Positions 16,144 through 26,208 of a stretch of 64,000 nt of DNA are shown in pieces (the stretch's first letter is position 1; every line of letters starts with the position of its first letter). A program made the translations under genes and the position numbers. Under the pieces are notes generated by a model, which had not been told where the DNA came from, ran no database searches, and saw only the letters and a program-made list of their open reading frames with translations. The DNA is from Allohoeflea poritis (lineage in GTDB: Bacteria; Pseudomonadota; Alphaproteobacteria; Rhizobiales; Rhizobiaceae), in assembly GCF_027889715.1 (NCBI RefSeq), contig NZ_JAPJZH010000008.1, positions 1 to 64,000 of the forward strand. Reading direction: 5' to 3'.

Positions 16144-17070
16144 ATGAGTGATTCCCGCAAGTTCATCGTCTGCACCAGCATCAATCCCCCGACAGAGGCG
16201 ATCCGGCGTTTCGACGCTTGCACGGACTGGACCCTGATCGTCGTCGGCGACCGCAAGACACCGGATGACTACCGCCTTGAAAACGGTATCTACCTGTCGC
16301 CCGGGGATCAGGAGAAACTCGCCCCGGAGCTCTCCGGGCTGATCGGCTGGAATTGCATCCAGCGGCGGAATCTCGGCTTTGTGCTGGCCCTCGACGAGGG
16401 CGCGCAGATCGTGGCGACGGTCGACGACGACAACATTCCCCACGATGATTGGGGCACCGGTCTGCTGGTCGGCACAACGACGCCGATCAAATCCTACGTC
16501 ATCGACGATTGCTGCTTCGACCCTGTCGGCGCCACGGAGCACGGCCATCTATGGCACCGCGGCTTTCCGCTTCAACTGCTGAGCGGCCGCGACTATTCAC
16601 GATCCGAGACGATACATACCCGCATCGACGTTCAGGCGGATTTCTGGAACGGCGATCCGGATATCGACGCCGTCTGCAGAATGGAGCACGCGCCGGACGT
16701 CACGTTCGATCCGGAAAATTTTCCCTTTACCGCAAACAAACCTGGGCCGTTCAATTCCCAGAACACATTCCTGACGCGCGATGCTTTGAGCCGCTATTTC
16801 ATGGTGCCCGGCGTGGGCAGGATGGATGACATCTGGGCGTCCTACCACCTTCAGCATCTCGGCTACACCGTCGCCTATGCGCGCGCCTCCGTCACGCAGC
16901 TACGGAACGTGCATGACCTGACAGGCGATCTGGTTGGCGAGTTCGTCGGATACGAGCGCACGATCGACATGGTCAAAGAGATCGCCGGCGGGACATACGA
17001 CGCCAGAAACTATTGGCCCGAGCAGGCGCTTGCGGCCTATGACGCGTATCTGCGACGGGTGGGCGCATGA
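16144..17070 (+). CDS. STELLO-like glycosyltransferase-related protein
   Basis: 308 residues. The N-terminus FIVCTSINPPTEAIRRF, WTLIVVGDRKTP, the segment IGWNCIQRRNLGFVLALDEG and the acidic motif VDDDNIP match the pattern I know from STELLO/DUF288 proteins, a glycosyltransferase-like family first named in plants. The DDD motif would bind a metal and sugar nucleotide. No signal peptide or membrane helix is seen. It overlaps the next glycosyltransferase-like gene by 4 bases, so they probably build the same glycan. Substrate unknown. Confidence 0.75.
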   Translation: MSDSRKFIVCTSINPPTEAIRRFDACTDWTLIVVGDRKTPDDYRLENGIYLSPGDQEKLAPELSGLIGWNCIQRRNLGFVLALDEGAQIVATVDDDNIPHDDWGTGLLVGTTTPIKSYVIDDCCFDPVGATEHGHLWHRGFPLQLLSGRDYSRSETIHTRIDVQADFWNGDPDIDAVCRMEHAPDVTFDPENFPFTANKPGPFNSQNTFLTRDALSRYFMVPGVGRMDDIWASYHLQHLGYTVAYARASVTQLRNVHDLTGDLVGEFVGYERTIDMVKEIAGGTYDARNYWPEQALAAYDAYLRRVGA

Positions 17071-17993
17071 TTTCCATCATAATTGCGGGCCGCAACGACA
17101 ATTATGGCGGCGATTTCGAGGACCGCCTCTTTTCCACCTCCCGCTACAATGTCGACGCGCTTCGGGCACACGGCATCGAATTCGAGCTGATATTCGTTGA
17201 ATGGAATCCGCTGCCGGACCGCGAGTTGCTGTCCGAGAAGGTCATGGACGCCTTCCCGGAGGCACGCTGCATTGTCGTCGATGGCGCCATACACCGGCTG
17301 ATCAGCGAGAACCGCCATATCGCGGTGTTTGAGTATCACGCCAAAAATGCCGGTGCGGCACGGGCAAAGGGCGACTGGATCCTGATCACCAATCCCGACA
17401 ACTTCCTTGGCGGCGATGTTCTCCAATTCCTTCAGCAAGGCGCGTTTGACGCCAATACGCTGTACAGGGCGGGCCGGATCGACATTGCGGACGAGACCCT
17501 GGTGGACAGCCCGGACCTGGAGGATGACTTTGCACATGAAGACGCACCGTTCTTCGGCGCATCGGGTGATTTCATCTTCTGCTCCGCGGAACTGTTCCGG
17601 CAGATCGGCGGTTTTCGGGAGGACCTGAAGTTTACGAACACCGCGAAGGACGTCATCTTCTGCCAGTCCGCTTTCGAAAGGACGGGACAGGCCGTGAAGA
17701 TCGGCTGCACGTATCATCTCAGCCACGGGCGCCCGCAACACACCAGCCGCCGCATTGTGTTCGCGTGGCACAAGGTCAGCCGGCTCCCACAGAAGACATT
17801 CGGTCTGGCGGATGATGATGTGATCGCCACAACGCACGGGCGGATAACAAGGCTGACCTTGCCCGATCACCTCCTCGGCGCGGCCAACGGCAGGCAACCG
17901 CCCGACCCGGCCGTTCCGCACGAATATCGCGTGGATTACAGTCTTGTTCGCCAGCCACGCAAGGCTCTGTTACGATTTATGGGCAGGCTTTAG
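17067..17993 (+). CDS. Glycosyltransferase-like protein (GT-A fold)
   Basis: 308 residues. ISIIIAGRNDNYGGDFEDRL at the N-terminus, AKNAGAARAKGDWILITNPD (a degenerate DxD as NPD, about 92-111) and a later FIFCSAELFRQIGGF resemble family-2-type glycosyltransferases. The degenerate DxD may change metal use. The start overlaps the stop of the STELLO-like gene (ATGA). A strong hairpin follows the stop. The sugar acceptor cannot be told from sequence. Confidence 0.75.
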   Translation: MISIIIAGRNDNYGGDFEDRLFSTSRYNVDALRAHGIEFELIFVEWNPLPDRELLSEKVMDAFPEARCIVVDGAIHRLISENRHIAVFEYHAKNAGAARAKGDWILITNPDNFLGGDVLQFLQQGAFDANTLYRAGRIDIADETLVDSPDLEDDFAHEDAPFFGASGDFIFCSAELFRQIGGFREDLKFTNTAKDVIFCQSAFERTGQAVKIGCTYHLSHGRPQHTSRRIVFAWHKVSRLPQKTFGLADDDVIATTHGRITRLTLPDHLLGAANGRQPPDPAVPHEYRVDYSLVRQPRKALLRFMGRL

Positions 17994-18016
17994 GGCGGGG
18001 CGCGGCGCGCCCCGCC
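17994..18016. terminator. GC-rich hairpin between convergent genes
   Basis: A perfect 10-bp stem (17994-18003 with 18007-18016) with a GGC loop starts one base after the glycosyltransferase stop and precedes the ilvC stop on the other strand. No long T run follows on either strand, so it may act as a processing or blocking structure rather than a classic terminator. Confidence 0.65.
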
Positions 18017-18033
18017 TGTCTTCCGGTGTTCGC

Positions 18034-19098
<1,065 letters not shown>

Positions 19099-19779
19099 TC
19101 AGGACCTTGCCGCCCCTTCCGTTCCGTAAAGTGCAAAAAACTGGTCGATGGCGGATTTCGCCTGGGCGCTGAAATCGCCCTCCTCCGTCGTCAGCGTATC
19201 GCCGAGCAACTGACGCACGTGAAAATCACGGATCACCAGGCCGTAGAGCGTCTGGAACACCGCATCGCCATCCTCGTACCGGATGAAACCACGCCGCCGC
19301 CCGGCTTCAAGCAAGGCTCCTGCCCGCTGACCGATCATGCGCCGGCCGCGTTCCAGCACCAGCCGCCCGAGATGGGCGTCATCGCGACTGGCCTGGCCGA
19401 TAGCAAGACGGTTGAGCGCCAGTGAAACATCGCCCGAAAGCACCGAAAGCAAATCGCTGGCGAATTGTTCGAGATGTTCGCGAAATGCGGCTTCAGTTTC
19501 GGGCAGCGGCCCGGTTCCCGGAACCCGGACCTTGCTTGCCTGATACGCAATGATCGCAGCGAGCAGCCCGTCGCGGTCGCCGAACCATTTGTAGAGGCTT
19601 TCCTTGGAGCAGTTCGCCGCGCGCGCGATACGGGCCGTCGTCAGCGCACCGCCGCCGCCCTCGACGAGAAGCCGAAGCGCCGTTTCGAGCACCGCGTTCT
19701 GCCGCGGCGTAAACGCCTCAAAGCCGCCTGTTTCGCTCTCTTTCAGCACTGCCTGCGTCATATCTTGCTGTAATTCCAA
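19099..19779 (-). CDS. TetR-family transcriptional regulator
   Basis: 226 residues. The N-terminal HTH spans about 25-72: RQNAVLETALRLLVEGG, LTTARIARAANCSKESLYKW. The C-terminal ligand domain is typical in length. A near-perfect palindrome overlaps its promoter region (19785-19804) and is probably its own operator. It lies 45 bases upstream of ilvC in the same direction and could affect ilvC expression. An ATG at codon 7 (19761) is an alternative start. Ligand unknown. Confidence 0.88.
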   Translation of the reverse strand: MELQQDMTQAVLKESETGGFEAFTPRQNAVLETALRLLVEGGGGALTTARIARAANCSKESLYKWFGDRDGLLAAIIAYQASKVRVPGTGPLPETEAAFREHLEQFASDLLSVLSGDVSLALNRLAIGQASRDDAHLGRLVLERGRRMIGQRAGALLEAGRRRGFIRYEDGDAVFQTLYGLVIRDFHVRQLLGDTLTTEEGDFSAQAKSAIDQFFALYGTEGAARS

Positions 19780-19784
19780 TGCGT

Positions 19785-19804
19785 ACCGTACCGTACGGTT
19801 CGGT
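19785..19804. promoter_or_regulatory. Likely operator of the TetR regulator
   Basis: The perfect 10-bp palindrome ACCGTACGGT (19790-19799) is flanked by further matching half-sites (ACCGT and TCGGT), giving an 18-of-20 match across the dyad. It starts 6 bases upstream of the TetR start codon, where binding would block transcription. Confidence 0.75.
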
Positions 19805-19863
19805 CTTGATTAAAGCAAGATAATGATCGGGTCAAGCGACTACGAAAAGCAGGTCTTGAAGGT

Positions 19864-20628
19864 TCAGACGTCGTGCCCGCAAGCGCGCAGGAAACGCCTG
19901 ACGGTCTCTGTCATGCCGTATTGCAGCGCGTCGGCGGTAAGTCCGTGCCCTATCGAGACTTCAAGCAAATTCGGAATATGTTGCTTGAGCCCCGGAAGGT
20001 TGGCCACGGTCAGGTCATGGCCGGAATTGATCCCGAGCCCGAGACCATTCGCCGCCTCGGCGCTGGCCTGCAGTTTTTCCAGCGCCGCGGAGGCGGCCTT
20101 CGGATCGTCATAGCAGGCGCCATAAGGGCCGGTGTAGAACTCGACCCGGTCCGCCCCGGTTTCGGCCGCCGCAGCAAGCACTTCCGCATCGCCGTCTCCG
20201 TCCGCGAAAAGCGAGACGCGGATTCCCTGTTTTTTCAGTCGCGCGACAACCGGTTTGAGCAGCGCACCGTCGCGCCTGAAATCCCAGCCATGGTCCGAGG
20301 TCGCCTGCGCCGGATCGTCCGGCACCAGCGTCACCTGCTCCGGCTGGTTGGCCTCGACGAGCTCCAGGAAAGCCTCCGTCGGGTATCCCTCGATATTGAA
20401 CTCGGCCTGCGGAAAGTCATCGTCGATCAGGGCGCGGATTTCCGGCAGGTCGCTGCGCCGGATATGCCGCTCGTCCGGACGCGGATGGACGGTCAGCCCG
20501 TGGGCCCCCGCACCGAGCGCAAGCGCCCCCAGGCCCGTCACGCTCGGCCACGGCAGATCCCGCCGGTTGCGAAGCTGGGCGATGGCGTTGAGGTTGACCG
20601 ACAATTTGGTAATGGCGGGCTGCGTCAT
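19864..20628 (-). CDS. pdxJ: Pyridoxine 5'-phosphate synthase
   Basis: 254 residues from the ATG at 20628 ([14 protein letters not shown]); the frame upstream is not conserved-looking. PdxJ features: [45 protein letters not shown] and GINSGHDLT with [10 protein letters not shown] near the end. It condenses 1-deoxyxylulose 5-phosphate with an aminoacetone phosphate to pyridoxine 5'-phosphate, the last ring-forming step of DXP-dependent vitamin B6 synthesis, in the cytoplasm as an octamer. It is divergent from the SpoIIAA-like gene. Confidence 0.96.
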   Translation of the reverse strand: MTQPAITKLSVNLNAIAQLRNRRDLPWPSVTGLGALALGAGAHGLTVHPRPDERHIRRSDLPEIRALIDDDFPQAEFNIEGYPTEAFLELVEANQPEQVTLVPDDPAQATSDHGWDFRRDGALLKPVVARLKKQGIRVSLFADGDGDAEVLAAAAETGADRVEFYTGPYGACYDDPKAASAALEKLQASAEAANGLGLGINSGHDLTVANLPGLKQHIPNLLEVSIGHGLTADALQYGMTETVRRFLRACGHDV

Positions 20629-20801
20629 GCAGAAAATTCCAGGCAGATCTGTCCGAGAGTTCGCAATACCTAACGCAGGGGCCCCAGACAATCACGAACC
20701 AATTTAAACAGTTAACGCCAAACCAGTGGAAACGGGCGATTGTATCGATTGAGGGTCGTGCCTAAATGAACAGGTACACGCAAAGGTTTTTGGAGGCCGC
20801 G

Positions 20802-21215
20802 ATGACATCCGGACTACGGCACCCCGCCCTCACACAGCTCAAGACGGAGCGCGACGATGTGTATGCTTTCGAAATCGACGGTCATCTGACCCGAGAGGAA
20901 ATCGAGACGGTCTATAACACCCTCGAAGAGGCCTATGAGAAGCACGACAAGATCAGCATTTTGATGCGCATCGGCCGCTATGACGGGTTTGACTGGAACA
21001 CCCTGTTCTCCGACACCGCCTATATCGGCAAGCTTCAGGCAATCCGGCACATGAAACGCTACGCCCTTGTCGGCGGACCGTCCTGGGCGGCCGGCGCAAC
21101 GCAGTTTTTCGGCCCGCTGTTCCGCATGGAGGTCAAGCACTTCGAGCTGCAGGACGAGACCGAGGCCTGGCAGTGGGTTTACGGCAATCCCGAAACCGAT
21201 GCAACCGCCGACTGA
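20802..21215 (+). CDS. SpoIIAA-like (STAS-related) protein
   Basis: 137 residues from the ATG at 20802, chosen because GGAGG lies 5 bases upstream; an ATG twelve codons earlier lacks this. VYAFEIDGHLTREEIETVYN, ISILMRIGRYDGFDW and RYALVGGPSWAAGATQFFGP are typical of the SpoIIAA-like/DUF3478 family, related to STAS domains. Members are thought to bind small molecules or lipids; no defined role. It is convergent with the helicase gene, 9 bases apart. Confidence 0.85.
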   Translation: MTSGLRHPALTQLKTERDDVYAFEIDGHLTREEIETVYNTLEEAYEKHDKISILMRIGRYDGFDWNTLFSDTAYIGKLQAIRHMKRYALVGGPSWAAGATQFFGPLFRMEVKHFELQDETEAWQWVYGNPETDATAD

Positions 21216-21224
21216 CCGGCCGCT

Positions 21225-22352
21225 TCAGCGCACGATCGTCAGTTCCTCGGCCGCGCGGGTAATGGCCGTGTAAAGCCAGCGCTCGCGTGAATCGCGGAAG
21301 GCATAGCTCTCGTCGAACAGCACGATCCGGTCCCATTGCGAGCCCTGCGCCTTGTGCACGGTGAGCGCATATCCGTAGTCGAAATCATCATAGCGCCGCC
21401 GGGTCTGCCAGGGCACCTCGGCGTCCGGGTCTTCGAAGGCCTGCTTCAGCAGCTTGATCTTGGCCGCGCCGCGGTTCATGTCGTCGTCTTCGGGTTTCAC
21501 GATCAGGTTGATGCCCGGCTTGACCGTTTCGCGCGACGAAGTCATCACCTGCCACAGCGACCCGTTCAGCAGACCCTTGGCCGGATCATTGCGCAGGCAT
21601 ACAAGCTTGTCGCCCGCCTGCGGATATTTGGCATCGAAGCCCTTCAATTCGCGCAGGCGCTGATTGTAGCGCCGCCGGGTGCGGTTGATGCCGAGCAACA
21701 CCTGGTCGGCATCAAGCACCAGTTCGGTGGATACGTCCGACTTGGTGATCACCCGCGCCGTTCCCCAGTCGCCATAGCCGATATCGATCCCCTCACGCAC
21801 GCGCATCGCAAGATCGATGATCGGATTGTCGCGCGCCTGCCGGTGGATGTCGGTCAGCAGATAGTCAGGCTCATGCTCGGTGAAGAAGCCGCCGCCGGTA
21901 ACAGGCGGCAGCTGTCCGGGGTCGCCAAGTACCAGGATCGGCGTGCCGAAACTCATCAGATCCCGGCCGAGTTCCTCATCAACCATCGAGCACTCATCGA
22001 CAATCACCAGAGACGCCTTGGCGATCGGGCTCTGCCGGTTGAGTGAGAACATCGGCGCCATCGAGGTCTTTCCGGTTTCCTCGTCCTCGACCGCTTCCTC
22101 GCCGCGTGGCCGGTAGATCAGCGAATGGATCGTCTTGGCGTTGCTGGCGCCCTTGCTGCGCAAAACCTGCGCCGCTTTGCCGGTGAAGGCGGCGAACTGC
22201 ACGTCGCCGTCGACCTCTTCAGCAAAATGGCGGGCGAGCGTCGTCTTGCCCGTGCCGGCATAGCCGAACAGCCGGAACAAGGGGCTTTGCCCCTCCCTCA
22301 GCCACCGGGAGACGGCCTGCAGCGCTTCGTCCTGCTGTCGCGAGAATTCCAT
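21225..22352 (-). CDS. RecD-like ATP-dependent DNA helicase (superfamily 1B)
   Basis: 375 residues from the ATG at 22352 (MEFSRQQDEALQAV). Walker A GYAGTGKTT is at about 30-38, then LVIVDECSMVDEEL (Walker B), LVLGDPGQLPPV (motif III), and the C-terminal VHKAQGSQWD and YTAITRAAEEL (motifs V-VI). It is much shorter than RecD2 and lacks its N-terminal region. It probably unwinds DNA 5'-3' in repair. The thioesterase gene ends 50 bases upstream in the same direction. Confidence 0.9.
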   Translation of the reverse strand: MEFSRQQDEALQAVSRWLREGQSPLFRLFGYAGTGKTTLARHFAEEVDGDVQFAAFTGKAAQVLRSKGASNAKTIHSLIYRPRGEEAVEDEETGKTSMAPMFSLNRQSPIAKASLVIVDECSMVDEELGRDLMSFGTPILVLGDPGQLPPVTGGGFFTEHEPDYLLTDIHRQARDNPIIDLAMRVREGIDIGYGDWGTARVITKSDVSTELVLDADQVLLGINRTRRRYNQRLRELKGFDAKYPQAGDKLVCLRNDPAKGLLNGSLWQVMTSSRETVKPGINLIVKPEDDDMNRGAAKIKLLKQAFEDPDAEVPWQTRRRYDDFDYGYALTVHKAQGSQWDRIVLFDESYAFRDSRERWLYTAITRAAEELTIVR

Positions 22353-22402
22353 GGCTTCAACTGGCAGGATTCGCCCCGTCAGGGCAAGGGGCAAACCGTC
22401 GT

Positions 22403-23209
22403 TCAGGCCTTGCGATCGTACCAGACCAGCTGCTGCGAAACGGCAACGAGATTGCCTTGCGTCGAATAGAAGCTGGTGTGCTGATCGTAGAAGCCGCCGA
22501 CGGAACGTTCACAGCGCGCATCGGCGAGAAGATAGTCGCTGCCGATGGCCTGCAGCTCCGCAAGCGGTGCATGGAAATAGATGGTCATCGTGATCGTCGA
22601 GATATTGGACGGCCGGCCCGTGGCAAGAAATATTCTGGGAAACGGGCTGTCGCACAGCGCGGTGAGAGAAACATGGTCCAGCGGACGCTCATCCGCCTCG
22701 CGCACCCAGGTCAGCGAATGGGCGTCGGGGGTAATGTCTCCCATTTTTCCCTTGATGACCCGCGTCTCGTATAGATGCGCCCATTTGACCGGCAGCACCT
22801 CGGTGCGAAACCGCTCGACCTCCTGCGGTGGGGGAACATCGGGCATCTTCTGCGTCGAAAACACCATTGTCTCGCGGTGCGGCGCAAGCGTCACCATCGC
22901 CCGTGCGCATGGCGTTCCGTCCGGCAACTCCAGGACAACGTGCCAGAAGGCCGCCGTGCGCCCTGCCCGGTCGCAACTGCGTTTCAGGATGACTTCGCCC
23001 TCCGCCGGCGCCTTCATGAAGTCGATGGTGAATGCCACCGGTTCAAAACGGTCATCGGCCTGGTCATGGATGACCGCCTTGATCATCACCGCCGCGATCC
23101 AGCCGCCATAGGGCCCGATGAGATTCCAGTAACGCTGGTCCGTTTTGCATCTGAAAACATCGTCGGAGACGCGTTCGATGCTGAGTGTATCGTCGAGCGT
23201 GAAGGTCAT
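22403..23209 (-). CDS. Acyl-CoA thioesterase-like double hotdog protein
   Basis: 268 residues. Two hotdog halves: the first with NLIGPYGGWIAAVMIKAV (helix entering the active site), the second with LTALCDSPFPRIF and STITMTIYFHAP. SVGGFYDQHTSFYSTQGNLV near the end is typical of TesB-like or 4HBT_3 proteins. It should hydrolyse acyl-CoA esters; chain length unknown. It lies 46 bases downstream of the nitrile hydratase accessory gene and may be read from the same transcript. Confidence 0.85.
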   Translation of the reverse strand: MTFTLDDTLSIERVSDDVFRCKTDQRYWNLIGPYGGWIAAVMIKAVIHDQADDRFEPVAFTIDFMKAPAEGEVILKRSCDRAGRTAAFWHVVLELPDGTPCARAMVTLAPHRETMVFSTQKMPDVPPPQEVERFRTEVLPVKWAHLYETRVIKGKMGDITPDAHSLTWVREADERPLDHVSLTALCDSPFPRIFLATGRPSNISTITMTIYFHAPLAELQAIGSDYLLADARCERSVGGFYDQHTSFYSTQGNLVAVSQQLVWYDRKA

Positions 23210-23255
23210 TGGTGTTCCTGATCAGACAAGGGACCGCAGCGGGATAAGGGCAGTC

Positions 23256-23636
23256 TCAAAGGGTATGCGGATCGTTTTCAAGCAGGATGGGTTTGCCGTG
23301 CGGCGTGGCGCGGGCCGCCCGCGACCACGATGCGCTCAGCGCGTCGATTTCCGCGACATCTGCAATTTGTTTGTTTCGAATGATCGTCTCAAGCGCCGCA
23401 AGCCAGCAGTCGTAATAGTCACTGCCATCCTGCGCCACATCCGGCTTTTTCAGTTCGGCCGACAGGGTTTCCGCCCATTCGCTCCAGTCGAAAAGTCCGC
23501 GCTCGTGCAGTCCGACGACCATGGCGAAGGCCTCAGCCTGCCAGGGTTCCGCGAAGGGTGCGGGATCGGAGATATCAGCTGGAAGGGAACGACCCTTGCC
23601 GCGATCAGGCCCGTTCAAGATAACTCTCCCAGGCAT
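23256..23636 (-). CDS. Nitrile hydratase accessory protein (P14K-like)
   Basis: 126 residues. FAEPWQAEAFAMVVGLHERG, FDWSEWAETLSAEL and YYDCWLAALETII match the small helical accessory proteins that are also related to the N-terminal part of the beta subunit. In cobalt-type enzymes this protein carries the alpha subunit during metal insertion (self-subunit swapping). The called start lies inside the end of the beta gene, a 32-base overlap, without a clear ribosome binding site, so translation is probably coupled; a TTG six codons later is an alternative. Confidence 0.88.
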   Translation of the reverse strand: MPGRVILNGPDRGKGRSLPADISDPAPFAEPWQAEAFAMVVGLHERGLFDWSEWAETLSAELKKPDVAQDGSDYYDCWLAALETIIRNKQIADVAEIDALSASWSRAARATPHGKPILLENDPHTL

Positions 23637-24264
23637 CGATGGACACGGTCAGCGACGGATCGCCTTGCGGGCCCCACAATTCGTCGCCGGTAAAGACGAC
23701 CCGGTAGAGCCATTGCGGGTTCTCGCCACGGCCATGGGCATTGTCGTCCGGGAACACATAGGCCCCGGCGGCTTCCTCGATAACGCCCGTCCTGCCCTTC
23801 GCATAGGACGGAACGCGCGTATGACCGGACGGGTTGATGTTGCGGACCGTGACCCTGTCGCCGACCGCAAAGGCCGGATCGGCTTCCGCCGGCCGGTCGC
23901 AGGGCCCGCCCCGCGCCAGAACCGCCGGGACATCGGCCGCTGCGAGCGGCGGCTTGTCCATTATCGCCTTTTCGCGCGCGTGGCCGGACTGCAGTTCCTG
24001 CTCCGTCACGCAGCCATGCCGCAGGAGCAAGGATTCAAGCGCTTTCACCCAGATCTCGTAGTAGCTGGAGGAATAATAGTCCGCCGGATGCAGGCTCTCG
24101 CGCGCATGCCGGCTTTCATCGATGTTCCAAAGCCCCAGCGCGCCTGAGCAAAGGGTGACGCCTAAGGCGTGTTTTTCCCAATCGGCGTGGAAAACCGGTT
24201 CGTTGTCCTCCGGCGCGACCGGGCCAAAACCCATCTTCCCGCCGAGATCATGCGGCCCGTTCAT
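23605..24264 (-). CDS. nthB: Nitrile hydratase beta subunit
   Basis: 219 residues from the ATG at 24264 ([16 protein letters not shown]), which overlaps the alpha stop by 4 bases. The N-terminal domain has [13 protein letters not shown] and [14 protein letters not shown]; the C-terminal SH3-like domain has [20 protein letters not shown], a conserved sequence of the family. With the alpha subunit it hydrates nitriles to amides in the cytoplasm. Part of the operon alpha-beta-accessory. No amidase gene is adjacent. Confidence 0.95.
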   Translation of the reverse strand: MNGPHDLGGKMGFGPVAPEDNEPVFHADWEKHALGVTLCSGALGLWNIDESRHARESLHPADYYSSSYYEIWVKALESLLLRHGCVTEQELQSGHAREKAIMDKPPLAAADVPAVLARGGPCDRPAEADPAFAVGDRVTVRNINPSGHTRVPSYAKGRTGVIEEAAGAYVFPDDNAHGRGENPQWLYRVVFTGDELWGPQGDPSLTVSIDAWESYLERA

Positions 24265-24872
24265 GCCGTTGCTCCCGCAAGGCCGGTCCCGATCATGGAA
24301 TCGCGGCTGACCAGCGCCGCCAGCGCCTCTTCGTCGAGCCCTTCCGTTCCGTCCGGACGCATGGGCACCACCAGGTAGCGCAGCTCGGCGGTCGAATCCC
24401 AAACACGGATATCGACGTCTTGCGGCAGCGTCACGCCGAATTCTTCCAGCACACCACGCGGGTCCATGACCGCGCGCGAACGGTAAGGCGGCGATTTGTA
24501 CCAGACGGGAGGCAGCCCGAGCACGCTCCACGGGTAGCAGGAGCAAAGCGTGCAGACGACGAGATTGTGCGTCTGCGGCGTGTTGAACACCGCCTGCATA
24601 TGCTCGCCCTGCCGGCCCGTATAGCCGAGAGACGCGATTGCGGCCGTCGCATCCTTGCCTAGCCAGTCGGCGAATTCCGCGTCGCTCCAGGCCTTGGCCA
24701 CGACCCGGGCGCCGTTCTGCGGCCCCACCTTGTTCTGATAGGTATCGACAACGGCGTCGATCGCCGCCGGATCGATCAGGCCCTTTTCACTCAGGATCGT
24801 TTCCAGCGCCCGCACACGGGCAGTCATCGGGTCGAATTCGTTATCGTGGTCGTGGTCGTGGGAATTGGTCAT
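24261..24872 (-). CDS. nthA: Nitrile hydratase alpha subunit, cobalt type
   Basis: 203 residues. The metal motif CTLCSC occupies 107-112; Thr at the second position is the mark of cobalt enzymes (iron enzymes have Ser), and the outer cysteines are oxidised in the mature protein. A His/Asp-rich N-terminus ([11 protein letters not shown]) might bind metal. It is first in the operon. No cobalt transporter or amidase is seen next to it, unlike many nitrile-degrading clusters. Confidence 0.95.
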   Translation of the reverse strand: MTNSHDHDHDNEFDPMTARVRALETILSEKGLIDPAAIDAVVDTYQNKVGPQNGARVVAKAWSDAEFADWLGKDATAAIASLGYTGRQGEHMQAVFNTPQTHNLVVCTLCSCYPWSVLGLPPVWYKSPPYRSRAVMDPRGVLEEFGVTLPQDVDIRVWDSTAELRYLVVPMRPDGTEGLDEEALAALVSRDSMIGTGLAGATA

Positions 24873-24941
24873 ACTTGAACTTTATCGCATCACGCGTCCA
24901 AGTAAATCACAAGAAGCAAATTTGTGACCGGCCCGCAACCG

Positions 24942-25535
24942 TCAGAGCATCATCGGAACGAGCGTCGCGAGCAGCAGAACGCCCATGGTCATGTTGAACC
25001 ACCGCAAATGCTGCGGACTTGAAAGCGCACGACGCATGACAGTTCCGAAACCGGCCCATATCGACACGCTCGGAAAATTCACGACAACGAACGCTGCGGA
25101 AACCAGCAGCACCGAAATGCCCGGCTCCGCCGGATTCGCGAACAGAACCATGGCCGTCAGCGCCATCATCCAGGCTTTCGGATTGACCCATTGAAAGGCC
25201 GCGGCCTGCAGGAATGTCACGGGCCGGGACACTGTTTCATCGTCCGCGAGCGCGCGGCTGCCGGCGATCTTCCACGCCAGATAGATAAGGTAACTGCCGC
25301 CGGCGATCTTGAGGAGGAGATGCAAGGCAGGCCAGCTCTGCAACAATGTGCCGAGACCGAAACCGACGCCCATCAGCAGCGACGCAAAACCCGCCGCAAT
25401 GCCGAACATGTGCGGCACTGTACGCGCAAAACCGAAATTCGCGCCCGAGGCCAGGAGCATGAAATTGTTCGGTCCGGGCGTAACCGAGGTCACGAAGGCA
25501 AAAGTGACAAGTGCGAGGAACGTATCGACAGCCAT
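24942..25535 (-). CDS. LysE-family amino acid exporter
   Basis: 197 residues from the ATG at 25535, which has GGAGGG 5 bases upstream; an in-frame GTG two codons earlier is inside that site. TPGPNNFMLLASGANFG at the N-terminus and FQWVNPKAWMMALTA in the middle are the family signatures; about six membrane helices. It should export amino acids or related metabolites by proton antiport. It lies 100 bases from ilvH on the same strand. Confidence 0.92.
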   Translation of the reverse strand: MAVDTFLALVTFAFVTSVTPGPNNFMLLASGANFGFARTVPHMFGIAAGFASLLMGVGFGLGTLLQSWPALHLLLKIAGGSYLIYLAWKIAGSRALADDETVSRPVTFLQAAAFQWVNPKAWMMALTAMVLFANPAEPGISVLLVSAAFVVVNFPSVSIWAGFGTVMRRALSSPQHLRWFNMTMGVLLLATLVPMML

Positions 25536-25635
25536 GAGCACCCTCCAATAAGGTCAGCAATGTTGACCTATTTTCACGCTGTCAGCAATATCAGGAATGC
25601 ATGCCACCCATTCGTCCGGATCAAGGCTGGTCGGG

Positions 25636-26208
25636 CTACATCCCGTCCGGGCCGCGATTGAGCGCTGCAACGCCGGTCCGGCAAACCTCGATCAGCCCGA
25701 GCGGCCGCATGATCGAGATGAATTGCTCGATCTTCGACACCCGGCCGGTAATCTCGAAAATGAAATGTTCGGTATTGGCGTCGATCACCTGGGCGCGAAA
25801 TGCATCGGCCAGACGCAGGGCCTCGACACGATGATCGCCCTCGCCTTTCACCTTGAGCAGCGCGAGTTCCCGTTCCAGCGGTTTTTCGTGCCCCTTCTCG
25901 CGGGCGCGGATCGAAAGGTCGACGACCCGGTGCACGGGCACGATGCGCTCCAGCTGGTGCTTGATCTGCTCCAGGACATGAGCCGTCCCGTTGGTGACAA
26001 TAGTGATGCGCGAAAGATGCGCCTCGTGTTCGGTCTCCGAGACCGTCAGGCTCTCGATATTGTAGCCACGCCCGGAAAACAGCCCGATCACCCTTGCAAG
26101 GACGCCGGGCTCATTGTCCACCAGCACGGATAGCGTGCGGGTTTCAAGCTGCTCGGTCTCCTTGGCAATGAAATAGGCCGAGCCGGTCGGTTTGTGTTGT
26201 GCATTCAT
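25636..26208 (-). CDS. ilvH: Acetolactate synthase small (regulatory) subunit
   Basis: 190 residues. The N-terminal ACT domain (about 24-100: LSVLVDNEPGVLARVIGLFS, then YNIESLTV) binds valine for feedback inhibition; a ferredoxin-like C-terminal domain follows. It activates and regulates the catalytic IlvI subunit. Its ATG overlaps the stop of the EamA-type exporter gene by 4 bases, so it is translationally coupled to it rather than to ilvI. Confidence 0.97.
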   Translation of the reverse strand: MNAQHKPTGSAYFIAKETEQLETRTLSVLVDNEPGVLARVIGLFSGRGYNIESLTVSETEHEAHLSRITIVTNGTAHVLEQIKHQLERIVPVHRVVDLSIRAREKGHEKPLERELALLKVKGEGDHRVEALRLADAFRAQVIDANTEHFIFEITGRVSKIEQFISIMRPLGLIEVCRTGVAALNRGPDGM

